Source of the DNA: Gardnerella massiliensis
Lineage (GTDB): Bacteria; Actinomycetota; Actinomycetes; Actinomycetales; Bifidobacteriaceae
Reading direction: 5' to 3'
DNA: 64,000 nt
Assembly (NCBI RefSeq): GCF_003408845.1
Contig: NZ_LRTV01000001.1
Coordinates: forward strand, 355,533 to 419,532
Part shown: positions 9,002 to 18,628 of the stretch, in pieces
Layout: each line of letters starts with the position of its first letter
Numbering within the stretch: position 1 is the stretch's first letter
Notes under the pieces: generated by a model
The model's database searches: none
Seen by the model: only the letters and a program-made list of their open reading frames with translations
What the model was told of the DNA's origin: nothing
Translations under genes and position numbers: made by a program

Positions 9002-11032
9002 TTACTTAGTGTAGCGCTCGAAATCTTCAGCAGTATTCACCTGAACGCGCTGCTTAATAATGGAAAGAATCCACTCTTTAGCTTGCTGGACAGGAACACC
9101 GTTCAACTGGCTACCGTCGCGGAAGCGGAAGCTCACAGCATTGTTGTTCACATCCTCTTCGCCAGCAATCAAAGTGAACGGCACCTTAGACTTGGAAGCG
9201 TTACGAATCTTCTTACCAAAGCGATCGTCAGAACTGTCCATTTCGCAACGAACCATGTTCTCTTCCAAATCGCTAATAATCTTTTGCAAATGCGGAGCGA
9301 ATTCGTCTGCAACAGGAACGCCAGTCACCTGAACTGGAGCCAACCATGCTGGGAACGCGCCTGCGTAATGCTCAAGCAAAATAGCGAAGAAGCGCTCAAT
9401 AGATCCGAAGAGTGCGCGGTGAATCATCACCGGACGCTGGTGACTACCGTCGGCTGCAATATACTCCAACTTAAAACGCTCAGGCAAGTTGAAGTCGAGC
9501 TGAATGGTAGAAACCTGCCAAGTGCGGCCGATTGCGTCGCGCGCTTGCACAGAAATCTTCGGGCCGTAGAATGCAGCTCCACCTGGATCGTCCACGAGTT
9601 CCAAGCCAGAATCTTTAGCAACCTCTGCCAAAGTGTTCGTTGCTTCTTCCCAAATCTCGTCGGAACCAACGAACTTGTGCTCATCCTTAGTGGAAAGCTC
9701 CAAGTAGAAGTCGTTCAAACCAAAATCTTTAAGAAGACCAAGCACGAAGTTAAGCAAGCTCTTCAATTCGTCGCGCATCTGCTCGCGAGTGCAGTAAATA
9801 TGCGAATCGTCCTGAGTTAAGCCGCGCACACGAGTAAGACCGTGAACAACGCCAGACTTTTCGTAACGATACACGGTACCAAACTCGAACAAGCGCAAAG
9901 GAAGCTCACGATAAGAACGCTGGCGAGACTTGAAGATCAAGTTATGCATTGGGCAGTTCATTGGCTTCAAATAGTAGTCAGCACCTTGGCGAGTTACGTT
10001 ACCGTTTTCGTCGCGCTCTTCGTCAAGCTTCATTGGAGGATACATGCCATCCTTGTACCACTGCAAGTGGCCGGAAGTCTCATACAATCCGCCCTTAGTG
10101 ATGTGCGGAGTTTGCACGAAGCTGTAGTGATGCTTGCGATGCTGCTCGCGGGAATAATCTTCCATTGCGTTAATAATTGCAGCACCCTTTGGATGGAACA
10201 CAGCCAAACCTGGTCCAATCTCGTCTGGGAAGGAGAACAAATCCATCTCTTGGCCAAGCTTGCGGTGATCTCGCTTAGCAGCTTCTTCCATGCGAGTTGT
10301 ATAAGCCTTAAGCTCTTCCTTGCTAGGCCATGCAGTGCCGTAAATGCGCTGAAGCATAGGGTTCTGCTCCGAACCACGCCAGTAAGCTGCAGCAACTCGT
10401 TCAAGCTTAAAAGCCTTAATATAGCGCGTATTTGGAAGGTGAGGTCCACGGCACAAATCGCTCCAAACTTTATTGCCTTCGCGATCCACATTGTCGTACA
10501 TGCTAAGCTCATGCTTGCTGATCTCGCCAGATGCAGCTGGATCAAGAGCCGCTTCTTTATCACCAATCAACTCCAACTTATAAGGTTGGTTTGCTTCCTC
10601 AGCTCGCGCTTCTTCTTCTGTTACAACGCGACGGCGGAAGGATTGCGACTCTTTAATAATGCGCTGCATATGCTTTTCGATTTGCTTCAAATCGTCCGGC
10701 GTAAACGGAGTATCAACATCAAAATCGTAGTAGAAGCCGTCTTTAATCACAGGGCCAACGCCTAACTTTGCGTCTGGTCGAATTTCTTGAACAGCCTGAG
10801 CCATCACGTGAGTAGCGGAATGACGCATGATTGCGATGCCATCTTCACTATCAAGGGCTACTGATTCCACGGTATCGCCGTCATGAAGAGGCGTGTACAA
10901 ATCACGCAACTCGCCATTTAAACGCACGGCAATAATATTTTTATCTTCCGCGAAAAGTTCAACGCCAGTGAAGCTTGCATCCACCTCCTTGCGTTCCTCG
11001 TTTACGGTGATGGAGATGGTATTTTCAGCCAT
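9002..11032 (-). CDS. thrS: Threonyl-tRNA synthetase
   Basis: A 676-residue class II synthetase that charges tRNA-Thr. In order: TGS domain (about 1-65), editing domain ([10 protein letters not shown] near residue 70), catalytic core with [15 protein letters not shown] (zinc Cys/His) and motif 3 ([19 protein letters not shown]), and anticodon-binding domain from about residue 560. The AAAAGGACAATT leader gives a ribosome site. No T-box leader is seen in the 174 bp upstream. Confidence 0.98.
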   Translation of the reverse strand: MAENTISITVNEERKEVDASFTGVELFAEDKNIIAVRLNGELRDLYTPLHDGDTVESVALDSEDGIAIMRHSATHVMAQAVQEIRPDAKLGVGPVIKDGFYYDFDVDTPFTPDDLKQIEKHMQRIIKESQSFRRRVVTEEEARAEEANQPYKLELIGDKEAALDPAASGEISKHELSMYDNVDREGNKVWSDLCRGPHLPNTRYIKAFKLERVAAAYWRGSEQNPMLQRIYGTAWPSKEELKAYTTRMEEAAKRDHRKLGQEMDLFSFPDEIGPGLAVFHPKGAAIINAMEDYSREQHRKHHYSFVQTPHITKGGLYETSGHLQWYKDGMYPPMKLDEERDENGNVTRQGADYYLKPMNCPMHNLIFKSRQRSYRELPLRLFEFGTVYRYEKSGVVHGLTRVRGLTQDDSHIYCTREQMRDELKSLLNFVLGLLKDFGLNDFYLELSTKDEHKFVGSDEIWEEATNTLAEVAKDSGLELVDDPGGAAFYGPKISVQARDAIGRTWQVSTIQLDFNLPERFKLEYIAADGSHQRPVMIHRALFGSIERFFAILLEHYAGAFPAWLAPVQVTGVPVADEFAPHLQKIISDLEENMVRCEMDSSDDRFGKKIRNASKSKVPFTLIAGEEDVNNNAVSFRFRDGSQLNGVPVQQAKEWILSIIKQRVQVNTAEDFERYTK

Positions 11033-11206
11033 AATTGTCCTTTTCTATCGGGGTCTTGCGTTACTAATGTGCAGACCTGGACTTGCGTGGCGTCGATAAA
11101 ACTTACGCGATTAAACAATTAATAAAAACGCGCAAAAAACGACGTCAATCGCGCGCATTTTTCACGCGCAATTCATTGATACTTTAGGACACGAGTAAGA
11201 CTTCAA

Positions 11207-12067
11207 CTATGCTGCAACAGATTTGCACTTGCGTAAATTAAAAATAAGCCACTCACTAAATTTGACGATTAAGAAGAAAGCTCCAGCACAAATAGCAATA
11301 GTGCCTCCTGCCGAAAGCTTGAGTATTACAGCAAGCGCTAATCCAGTAAGCGCTATTAAAACAGAAGATACTACGCAAGCAAGCACAAACTTATTAATGG
11401 ACGCAATTCTTCCTTTTAACGCTGCTGCAGGAGCCGCGATAAGAGATACGGAAACAACGGTTCCGACTGCCGGAATAATAACCGAAACCGTAACAATAAT
11501 CAGAGCCAGAACCATGCCCTGTATAAATCCAGCTTTTCCGCCGGAAGCACGGTAATTAATCGGATCAAATGAACAGTGCACTAAATTCGCTGCACCAGCA
11601 ATCCAAATACCTGCAACCAGCAAGAACGCTACTGCCGCTGACGCAACGTCTGCAGGAGTGCAATTAAGCAAAGATCCGGTTAAAAATCCTTCAATACGAA
11701 GTGGCAGAGGCGCAAACCACTTATTCAAAAAGTATCCGCTAGCGAAACCTACAGTAAGCGTAATTCCTGCTGACGCCTGCGAAGAAATACCTTTAAGATG
11801 CGAAAGCGCGTACATTACGAAAGAAAGCACAACACACGCCACTGCAGCGCCTATAAACAATCCAAGCGACAGCACATTCTGGTCTATTGTGTACATAGAA
11901 GTTAAAACTACGCCAAGAACAGCTCCAGGAAAAGCTGCGTGCGTAATGGATTCTGTAAAGAATATGCGTTGATTGAGAAGAGCCAGGGAGCCTACAAAAC
12001 CGCATAATGCGCCGACTACAATCGCTTCAACAATAGGGAGCGCAATAATTTGCCAAATACTTACCAT
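11207..12067 (-). CDS. Metal ABC transporter permease (ABC-3 family), second copy
   Basis: A 286-residue inner-membrane permease with about eight hydrophobic helices and the family motif region SITHAAFPGAVLGV near residue 40. It pairs with the adjacent permease and the ATPase at 13036-13848. Its start directly follows the stop of the upstream permease (TAA then ATG, no gap), so translation is coupled. The presence of two different permeases suggests a heterodimeric channel, as in some manganese and zinc importers. The metal is not decided by sequence. Confidence 0.9.
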   Translation of the reverse strand: MVSIWQIIALPIVEAIVVGALCGFVGSLALLNQRIFFTESITHAAFPGAVLGVVLTSMYTIDQNVLSLGLFIGAAVACVVLSFVMYALSHLKGISSQASAGITLTVGFASGYFLNKWFAPLPLRIEGFLTGSLLNCTPADVASAAVAFLLVAGIWIAGAANLVHCSFDPINYRASGGKAGFIQGMVLALIIVTVSVIIPAVGTVVSVSLIAAPAAALKGRIASINKFVLACVVSSVLIALTGLALAVILKLSAGGTIAICAGAFFLIVKFSEWLIFNLRKCKSVAA

Positions 12068-13036
12068 TTAAGCCCCCTGCTGTTCTGAGATTGCTGAAAA
12101 CTTTGCGCAGTGAATATTATTAGCGATTGTGCTATTGGATTTATGCGAGGAAACCATTGAGGACACAAAGCGGAAAGCCCAACGCAATACGAGCACAACC
12201 ACAAACATTGCGCACATACTTAAAGCAATTGCAGCTTGCGGCGAAACGGGATGATCCAGTTCAAGATTCATAACATACATTCCCAGCACAACTCCCGCAA
12301 TGCCGACGGCGACACCAACCGCAACCATACGAGCAGCCGTGCGAGCAACTAAACGCGCACTAGCTCCAGGAATAATCAAATACCCAATAACTAGCAGCAC
12401 GCCAACCGCAGAAGATGCAGAAACCACCACTGCCGCTATACCAACGTTGAGCACAATATCGATAAACAGCGTATGAACGCCCATAAGAGGGGCACTTGCG
12501 CGATCGAAAGCAACAATAATCTGCTGCTTCCACGTGGCAAGAAGTACCACAATCGCAAACAAGCAAATCCACATAGCCTGCGTCATACGCTCGTCGGTAA
12601 CGTCGAGAAGCCTACCAAACATAAGCGCTTCAAGCTGTCCTGACATATCGCCTTTTTTAAGGGAAATTACTACGCCGAGAGCGAAGAAAGTTGTAAGAAC
12701 CGTAGCAATAACAGATTCGTTAATTCGAGCTGAACGCGAAGCCCACACCAACGCCGCAACCAAAAATACTGCGCAAATTGCAGCACCCGGAATAATGCGA
12801 TCGATACCGCCGTATAATGCGCCGACCACAATGCCTGGAAAAATGCCGTGAACAATGGCTTCCGCATTAAATTCCGCACAACGCAAATTTACACATACGC
12901 CAACGATTCCGCTAGCTATAGAAAGTACTATAAGAAGGCAAAATGGGCGAAAAATATAAGGTGCCGACGCAATAAAGTCAAAACCTGGAATTGGTTCTAA
13001 CGCCTGCCTTAGTGATTCAACTATTTGAGCCAGCAT
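12068..13036 (-). CDS. Metal ABC transporter permease (ABC-3 family), first copy
   Basis: A 322-residue polytopic permease with the family segment AIVHGIFPGIVVGALYG near residue 60 and about eight helices, ending in a hydrophilic tail with several Ser, His and Asn. The start overlaps the ATPase stop by one base (TAATG), a typical coupled arrangement. It is part of the four-gene importer operon 15072-11207. Confidence 0.9.
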   Translation of the reverse strand: MLAQIVESLRQALEPIPGFDFIASAPYIFRPFCLLIVLSIASGIVGVCVNLRCAEFNAEAIVHGIFPGIVVGALYGGIDRIIPGAAICAVFLVAALVWASRSARINESVIATVLTTFFALGVVISLKKGDMSGQLEALMFGRLLDVTDERMTQAMWICLFAIVVLLATWKQQIIVAFDRASAPLMGVHTLFIDIVLNVGIAAVVVSASSAVGVLLVIGYLIIPGASARLVARTAARMVAVGVAVGIAGVVLGMYVMNLELDHPVSPQAAIALSMCAMFVVVLVLRWAFRFVSSMVSSHKSNSTIANNIHCAKFSAISEQQGA

Positions 13037-13848
13037 TATTTTTGACTTTCTTTTTCTTGAACGTCACCTTGAGTGCACTGAGCGTCGTCTTGAGTGCCTT
13101 GAGCATCATCCTGAGCCATTTTAGAAAGCGTAATACCAGCAGTAGCAGCCGGCATACTACCGCCGTAAGCACGTGTAATATTCTCTTTCGTCATTACTTC
13201 ATGAAGCTCACCAAACGCAACCTGCTTTCCAGCCAAAAGTAGCGCTTTTTCGCAAATAGCATCCGCAATAACTAAGTCGTGAGTAGAAACAACAAAAGCA
13301 ATACCTTCTTGCTTTGCGGAGTTCATAATATTAAGAAGTTCACGACGATTTGGCTCATCCAAACCGTTAAATGGTTCGTCAAGAAGAATCAAAGTTGGCT
13401 TGGCAACGATAGCGCGCGCAAGCAAAATACGTTGGCGCTGCCCGCCCGAAAGATCGCCAAAACGAACATCCGCACGATTGAGTAAACCAACATGATTAAG
13501 AGCGTCCTCAACGGCTTTTTTCTGAGCTTTATTCAGCAAACCAAGAAATCCTGTCTGCCTACTCAAGCCCATAGCCACAACCTGCCTAGCAGTGATTGGG
13601 AACGTCAGGTCTAAATCAACCTGTTGTGGTACGTAGCCGATAGAAAGAGATTTTGGCATGCGCAACTCACCATGGCTTACACGCACGATGCCAATAATGG
13701 CTTGTAAAAACGTTGTTTTACCCGAACCATTTGGACCGATTAAAGCCAACGCCTCCCCAGCTTCTACACTACCGTTAAGTCCCGTAACTACGGTTTTATA
13801 ACCGTAAGCTAGATTGCAATCTTTCATTGCAAGGACGCTCTTATTCAC
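13036..13848 (-). CDS. Metal ABC transporter ATP-binding protein
   Basis: A 270-residue ATPase energising metal uptake. Walker A GPNGSGKTT lies near residue 38, signature LSGGQRQRILLARAI near 140, Walker B LILLDEPFNGLD and switch His (STHD) follow. Translation begins at a GTG at 13848 with GGAAAT seven bases upstream. The last 30 residues are a Gln/Asp/Glu-rich tail with a repeated QDDAQ(G/C)TQ pattern coded by a short degenerate DNA repeat; such polar tails are unusual in this family and might bind metal or be neutral. Confidence 0.94.
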   Translation of the reverse strand: MNKSVLAMKDCNLAYGYKTVVTGLNGSVEAGEALALIGPNGSGKTTFLQAIIGIVRVSHGELRMPKSLSIGYVPQQVDLDLTFPITARQVVAMGLSRQTGFLGLLNKAQKKAVEDALNHVGLLNRADVRFGDLSGGQRQRILLARAIVAKPTLILLDEPFNGLDEPNRRELLNIMNSAKQEGIAFVVSTHDLVIADAICEKALLLAGKQVAFGELHEVMTKENITRAYGGSMPAATAGITLSKMAQDDAQGTQDDAQCTQGDVQEKESQK

Positions 13849-13890
13849 AATATTTCCAGTCTTTTCAACTTATATTTCGTTTTCGCGAAA

Positions 13891-15072
13891 CTACTTCTTC
13901 AGTGCAGCTTGTACCGTAGCTGGAAGCGCTGGAACCTTGCCATCCCAAGCTTTCACTAAGGTTTTAACATTGTGCACAATGGAGCCAATATACGTTTCGC
14001 CATCAGACTCAACTGGTCCTAAAGAGTCACCATACAGCGCATCGTCGCCAATAATAGCCTTCACGCCTGCAGCGGCAGCCACAGCCTTAATGGACTTGGA
14101 ATTATTGGAGTTTTCAGCGAATATTGCTACAGCACCAGACTTCTTCACATCTTCTGCAGCATCCTTAATGTGGTCGGCAGTAGCGTCCTGCTGGCTGTTA
14201 AAGTCAGAAAGCGCAGCGCCGATAAACTTAACGTTGTAGTCGCGCGAGAAGTAGCCGAAAGCGTCGTGAGAAGTGAAGAGTACGCGATGCTCCTGTGGCA
14301 CGCTGTTCAAAGCTTCGGTTGCCCACGCGTCCAAATCTGTCAAAGCTTTGACAAATTTCTCAACATGCTCGTCAAAAATAGACTTGCTTTTAGGAAGAGC
14401 TTTGCCAAGGAATGCACCAATATTCTTCACCTGAATCATGGTGTTCTTAGTACTAGTCCAAATGTGTGGATCGTACTGGAATTCAGGTTCTTTCTCACCT
14501 TCTTCCGGAGGGAAAGGCCACTTTTCGGCATGAACCTTGGCAATACCGCGGTCAACTTTGTAAGGAAGATTCTTTTCCTTAGCAGCTTCTGCCTTTGGAT
14601 CTTTAATTTCGTCGGCTGTGAGAATACCGGAGGTAACACCCATAGTTCCTTTGAAGCCAGTTGCCTTTACTGCTTCGTCTAGGAAGTGTTCAAGATCTAC
14701 ACCGGAGACCAGCATTAAATTAGCTTTGGAAAGCGCCTTGGACTGACCTGGAGTCATTTCGTGTTCGTGAGCAGAAGCATTTGGAGCAAGCAAGCAAGTC
14801 AGATTAATTGTTGACTTTGCTTTGTCTTGAGGAGCACCAATTACCGACTTCTTGCCTTGGGAATCGGTTTTGTTGAGAGTTAAACCAGATTTTGCATCAG
14901 CAGTAGAAGCAATTTGAGTTACGTAATCGCAAATCTGAGTGGTAGTAGCTACTACATTTACTTGGTTATTTTGCGTCTTGTTTTCTGCGGTTTTAGCAGA
15001 GCCGCAAGCGCTCATAGAAGTTGCTAATAATGCAACCGCAGCCGCAGTTGCGAACATTCGTGAAGTTTTCAC
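13891..15072 (-). CDS. Metal-binding lipoprotein of ABC importer (ZnuA/TroA-like)
   Basis: A 393-residue extracellular binding protein anchored as a lipoprotein: signal peptide with lipobox SMSAC, mature Cys at about residue 23. Cluster A-I features are present: ASAHEHEMTPGQ, DPHIWTSTKN, a HDAFGYFSRDY motif and IIGDDALYGDSLGP supplying His/Asp ligands. Length exceeds the usual 300 because of insertions near residues 40-75 and 170-205 rich in Lys, Glu and Pro. It is the first gene of the operon, 42 bp before the ATPase. The ligand is probably zinc or manganese. Confidence 0.9.
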   Translation of the reverse strand: MKTSRMFATAAAVALLATSMSACGSAKTAENKTQNNQVNVVATTTQICDYVTQIASTADAKSGLTLNKTDSQGKKSVIGAPQDKAKSTINLTCLLAPNASAHEHEMTPGQSKALSKANLMLVSGVDLEHFLDEAVKATGFKGTMGVTSGILTADEIKDPKAEAAKEKNLPYKVDRGIAKVHAEKWPFPPEEGEKEPEFQYDPHIWTSTKNTMIQVKNIGAFLGKALPKSKSIFDEHVEKFVKALTDLDAWATEALNSVPQEHRVLFTSHDAFGYFSRDYNVKFIGAALSDFNSQQDATADHIKDAAEDVKKSGAVAIFAENSNNSKSIKAVAAAAGVKAIIGDDALYGDSLGPVESDGETYIGSIVHNVKTLVKAWDGKVPALPATVQAALKK

Positions 15073-15582
15073 ACTTGTTCCTTTCAGGAATCTTTGCCGT
15101 TATTGCATGGGTTTGATTGTGAGAGGTTACTCATGAAAGTTGTTCATGAAAAAAATAATCATTCGCAATAACGTTTATAGCATAAGAAAAATAAGTGAGC
15201 TGGTCAATTAAAATTACAAAAAAATACGATTATTTTTTAAAAAGCGCGTTTCGCTAATTTTTTGTCTGATATAATGCGAAATTTAAAAATCTAATTTAAT
15301 AATTTCTAACTTAACCATGAATAAAAAGTGGCAGTATAGCAACAAAAAATAGAACAGATTATAACATATATACAAATCAGTAAAGCAGATATTTTCTCGA
15401 TTTTTCAGCAAAAAATAAACGCAACACGCCGCAACACTCCCGACACGCAGCGTAACAAAAAATTACAAATAATTTCAAAATACTTACAGATTGAAACAAT
15501 ACATAAGTTTATCTAACAGAACAAAAGTTTAGATAAAAATATCTTCAATACATATTCTTAACAACGATTACACTTAAATACT
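15073..15582. other. Divergent AT-rich intergenic region
   Basis: About 510 bp between the metal-import operon and nnrD, without a supportable gene. It holds the palindrome at 15131-15149 near the import operon. On the right side TACACT (15569-15574) lies eight bases before the nnrD ATG. Long A/T runs fill the centre. Confidence 0.7.
15131..15149. promoter_or_regulatory. Palindromic operator candidate for the metal importer
   Basis: TCATGAA and TTCATGA form a perfect 7-bp inverted repeat with a 5-bp spacer, 59 bp upstream of the lipoprotein start. Position and symmetry suit a metal-sensing repressor of Zur, AdcR or DtxR type. The regulator is not in this window and its identity is inference. 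Confidence 0.5.
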
Positions 15583-16626
15583 ATGTTCGGCAGTACTTCT
15601 AACAAAAATTACGACTCGCTAGCCTCTACCCCTTCAAATGTCACTAACGAAGTTTCAGTTGATTTACATCTTGCTTCAACTTGTCTTAGGACAGCACTTG
15701 AAAGCGATAACAAATATTCCAGAGGCGTTCTGGGAGTAATTACCGGATCAAACAGCTACCCCGGAGCCGCAATATTAAGCACACGCGCAGGAGCGCAAAG
15801 CAATATTGGCATGGTTCGCTACGCTGGCCCTTTGCGAGCGCAAAACTTAGTATTACAAGCATCGCCAGAAGTAGTTGCATCAGAGCAGTTAAGCGGAAAA
15901 ATCGACGCAATAACAGTAGGCTCCGGAATACCAGACCACGAACATTGCAACGACGAAAGCGCCGAAAATCAAAGAAAATACATTGAAAGCATACTCGCAC
16001 AATACTCAAACGAAAACTACAATGCCGAAACGCAGACAAGCAACAATCTACCGCCAATATGCGTAGACGCAGGCGCATTAGACTTACTGCCTAAACACGT
16101 TTTTGAAAAGGTAGTACTAACTCCTCATGCAGGAGAGTTAAGCTCACTTTTTGCTAGATACGACTTGGAAATAAGCGCTCAGCAGATTCTTAAAAATCCG
16201 GTCAACTACGCTCAGAAAGCAGCAAATCTTACGGGAGCAACCATGCTTGTTAAGGGTTCCACAACTGCAGTCGCCTCTCCGAATAATCTGCGTAAACCTA
16301 TATATATTGCGCAATACGGCCCAACTTGGCTTGCAACCGCAGGATCTGGAGATGTTTTAGCTGGAATTCTCGGAGCGCTACTTGCGCAACGCGAAAAAAA
16401 TAGCGAAAGTCGCACAGACTACGGGCTTATTGCAGCAAGCGCAGCGATAATACACGGGATTTCGGCAGTATTCGCATCTCGCAGCAGTGGCGGAAACAAC
16501 TACACTCAACTAGTGCAAGATATGTTAAAAGCAAAACATCCTTTAACTTTGGAGCACCCGATTGTGGCAAGCGACATAATTACCGCACTTCCCCACGTTC
16601 TTGGGATTCTTATAAATATGAAGTAG
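15583..16626 (+). CDS. nnrD: ADP-dependent (S)-NAD(P)H-hydrate dehydratase
   Basis: Repairs hydrated NADH/NADPH using ADP. The 347-residue ribokinase-fold protein has GVITGSNSYPGAAILSTRAG near residue 50, DAGALDLLP, TPHAGELSSLF and the C-terminal GSGDVLAGILGALLAQ anion-hole motif. The first 30 residues are Ser/Asn-rich and variable. No Shine-Dalgarno is seen before the ATG and a TACACT -10-like element lies eight bases upstream, so the mRNA may be leaderless. The NnrE epimerase half is not fused here. Confidence 0.9.
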   Translation: MFGSTSNKNYDSLASTPSNVTNEVSVDLHLASTCLRTALESDNKYSRGVLGVITGSNSYPGAAILSTRAGAQSNIGMVRYAGPLRAQNLVLQASPEVVASEQLSGKIDAITVGSGIPDHEHCNDESAENQRKYIESILAQYSNENYNAETQTSNNLPPICVDAGALDLLPKHVFEKVVLTPHAGELSSLFARYDLEISAQQILKNPVNYAQKAANLTGATMLVKGSTTAVASPNNLRKPIYIAQYGPTWLATAGSGDVLAGILGALLAQREKNSESRTDYGLIAASAAIIHGISAVFASRSSGGNNYTQLVQDMLKAKHPLTLEHPIVASDIITALPHVLGILINMK

Positions 16627-16716
16627 CGAAAGTAGAAATAACGAAAGTAAAAGTAGCGCTAGTAAAAATAGCGCAAAATAACATAAGTAACGAAAATAAA
16701 TAAAAGGACAGAATAA

Positions 16717-17367
16717 ATGACTGATGCAAAAAATTTTGAAATATACGACGTTATGTTCGATTACTGCCGAGTGCTACTCGAGTGGAATTGCCGTAACTGC
16801 TTACAGAAACAGTTCCCACATTTAGTTGATACCATTTGTCCTAACGGCACTTTCGGCAAGGATGATTTGGCAGGATTCTACGAATTTGAAGACCGTATGG
16901 ATGGCGGCGAACTTTTGAAAGATCTTATGCCGGAATACGAGCGACGATTTGGTAGCGAACTTGCTGAAGCTTTCCGCTGGTATTGTGCTCATTACGATCA
17001 GGTTCTTACCCGTATGATGCCCGGCATGGTTGAGTTGTTGAACGATTTGCGCAGTGCCGGTTACGGCGTGTGGGGGTTGACGAATTGGTCGAGGGAAACG
17101 TTCCCTCTTGCTTTGCGTAAATTCCCGGAACTTTCCACGCTTTTGCAGGGAACCATAATTTCCGGCGTCGAACATTTGCATAAACCAGAGCCTGAAATTT
17201 TTGAACTTGCTATGAGTCGCTTTGGACTTCAAGCAGAGCATACCGTGTTTTTCGACGATAAGCCTGCGAATATTGATGGTGCGCACGCCGTAGGTATGCA
17301 CGGTTTTGTTTTTACTACAGCCGATCAAGCCCGTAAGGATTTAGCTTCAATTGGCGTTGAGCTTTAA
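16717..17367 (+). CDS. HAD superfamily hydrolase (class IA phosphatase-like)
   Basis: A 216-residue predicted phosphatase. Motif I is MFDYCRVLLEW (nucleophile Asp; the second DxD position is Cys, where this subgroup often has Gly), motif II is GLTNWS, motif III Lys is in LHKPEPEIFELA, and motif IV is VFFDDKPANIDGA. This pattern resembles the YihX group of sugar-phosphate phosphatases. The ATG has AAAAGGACAG upstream. A stretch of degenerate GTAGCGAAAGTA-type repeats separates it from nnrD. The substrate is unknown. Confidence 0.88.
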   Translation: MTDAKNFEIYDVMFDYCRVLLEWNCRNCLQKQFPHLVDTICPNGTFGKDDLAGFYEFEDRMDGGELLKDLMPEYERRFGSELAEAFRWYCAHYDQVLTRMMPGMVELLNDLRSAGYGVWGLTNWSRETFPLALRKFPELSTLLQGTIISGVEHLHKPEPEIFELAMSRFGLQAEHTVFFDDKPANIDGAHAVGMHGFVFTTADQARKDLASIGVEL

Positions 17368-17481
17368 CATAAATTATTTGTGCGTTATGCCGATACCTTT
17401 TGCTAAATTCGTTAAGGTTTGTTTTATGTAATTTTTACCCATTGAGTGCTACTTTTGTTAGTGCGTAAAGGAAGCTTTAAC

Positions 17482-18408
17482 ATGACTTTATTACAGTTGA
17501 AATATATTGTGAAAATCGTTGACTGCGGTTCTATGAACGAGGCAGCTCGAGCATTATATATTTCACAACCTGCATTAAGTTCATCGGTTAAAGAGCTGGA
17601 GCGCGAACTCAATATTGAGATTTTTACTCGTTCCACGCAGGGAATTGCGTTAACTGCTGACGGAGCTGAGTTTTTAACGTATGCTCGCCAAGTAATTGAG
17701 CAAGCAGATTTGCTCGAGGAACGTTACAAAAGTACGAAACCGCGTCCGCAATTGTGCAGCGTGGCAACGCAACATTATATGTTTGCAGTTGAAGCTTTCG
17801 TTGAGATGATTCGTAGTATTCATTCAGACGAATACGAGTTTTCTATTCGTGAAACGCGCACCAAAAATATTATTAAACAAGTTAGCGATATGCGTGCAGA
17901 CCTTGGAATTCTTTATCTTTCTGACTATAACAAAGACGTAATTGGCAAGTTACTTCGCGAAAAACATTTGGAATTCCATCCGCTTTTCCGCGCGAAATTG
18001 CACGTTTTTCTTTCTAGGAACAATCCTCTTGCTGTACGTAAAAGCTTAAGTTTGGAAGATTTGAAACCATACCCGTTTATTCAGTACGAACAGGGAGAGG
18101 AAGGAAGTTTCTTCTTTGCGGAAGAAGCAGTATGGCCTACTCGCCCACCTAAAAAAATCAACGTTTCCGACCGCGCTACTATTTTGAATTTTATTATTGG
18201 ATTGAATGGTTACACGGTTTGCACCGGCATCGATAATGGCGACCTAAACAACGAAAAAATCGTTACTATTCCTTTGGAATGTGACGACACTATGCTCGTA
18301 GGCTGGATTACCAACGAACGCACGAAACTTTCAAAAGCTTCACTCGCCTATCTTGCGCAACTTAAATCAGTACTCACTAAACATGGTTACAGTCTTATTG
18401 ACGCCTAA
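17482..18408 (+). CDS. LysR family transcriptional regulator
   Basis: A 308-residue DNA-binding regulator: winged helix-turn-helix at residues 1-60 (MTLLQLKYIVKIVDCG, ARALYISQPALSSSVKELE) and a periplasmic-binding-like effector domain from about residue 85. The start at 17482 has AAAGGAAG at good spacing, better than the upstream in-frame codon at 17446. Effector and targets are unknown. The nearest genes are the HAD phosphatase upstream and the Panacea protein downstream, both on the same strand. Confidence 0.9.
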   Translation: MTLLQLKYIVKIVDCGSMNEAARALYISQPALSSSVKELERELNIEIFTRSTQGIALTADGAEFLTYARQVIEQADLLEERYKSTKPRPQLCSVATQHYMFAVEAFVEMIRSIHSDEYEFSIRETRTKNIIKQVSDMRADLGILYLSDYNKDVIGKLLREKHLEFHPLFRAKLHVFLSRNNPLAVRKSLSLEDLKPYPFIQYEQGEEGSFFFAEEAVWPTRPPKKINVSDRATILNFIIGLNGYTVCTGIDNGDLNNEKIVTIPLECDDTMLVGWITNERTKLSKASLAYLAQLKSVLTKHGYSLIDA

Positions 18409-18446
18409 AAAAGATAGCGCGTTACCTTGGTAAATTAGTATCTCGT

Positions 18447-18530
18447 AGCTTATTTTGATAGCTTATTTTGATAGCTTATTTTGATAACTTATTTTGATAA
18501 CTTATTTTGATAACTTATTTTGATAACTTA
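18447..18530. repeat. 13-bp AT-rich tandem array
   Basis: Six head-to-tail copies of AGCTTATTTTGAT or AACTTATTTTGAT and a partial seventh. Read on the minus strand the last copies contain TTATCAAAA, a seven-of-nine match to the DnaA box. A perfect DnaA box lies 9 bp further on. Confidence 0.9.
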
Positions 18531-18539
18531 GCGAGAAAG

Positions 18540-18548
18540 TTATCCACA
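18540..18548 (+). promoter_or_regulatory. Consensus DnaA box
   Basis: TTATCCACA matches the DnaA 9-mer consensus exactly and lies beside the 13-bp AT-rich array. Only one perfect box is seen in this intergenic region. Confidence 0.55.
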
Positions 18549-18562
18549 TTTTTCTGTTTGTG

Positions 18563-18591
18563 TTGACGCGTATTTTTGCCTCTCATAGAAT
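18563..18591 (+). promoter_or_regulatory. Promoter of the Panacea-domain gene
   Basis: TTGACG and TAGAAT are separated by exactly 17 bp, ending 37 bp before the ATG at 18629. This is one of the best sigma-70-type promoters in the window. Confidence 0.72.
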
Positions 18592-18628
18592 CACAATTGT
18601 TTCGTAATTTTCAAGGGAGGTGTATACC

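Noticed and set aside
9083-10765. Long plus-strand open frames opposite thrS
   Set aside because: They are shadows of the thrS coding strand with no ribosome sites and implausible protein composition.
11033-11206. T-box leader before thrS
   Set aside because: The conserved T-box bulge and specifier hairpins are not present.
18447-18530. CRISPR-like array of 13-bp repeats
   Set aside because: Units are contiguous without spacers and far too short.
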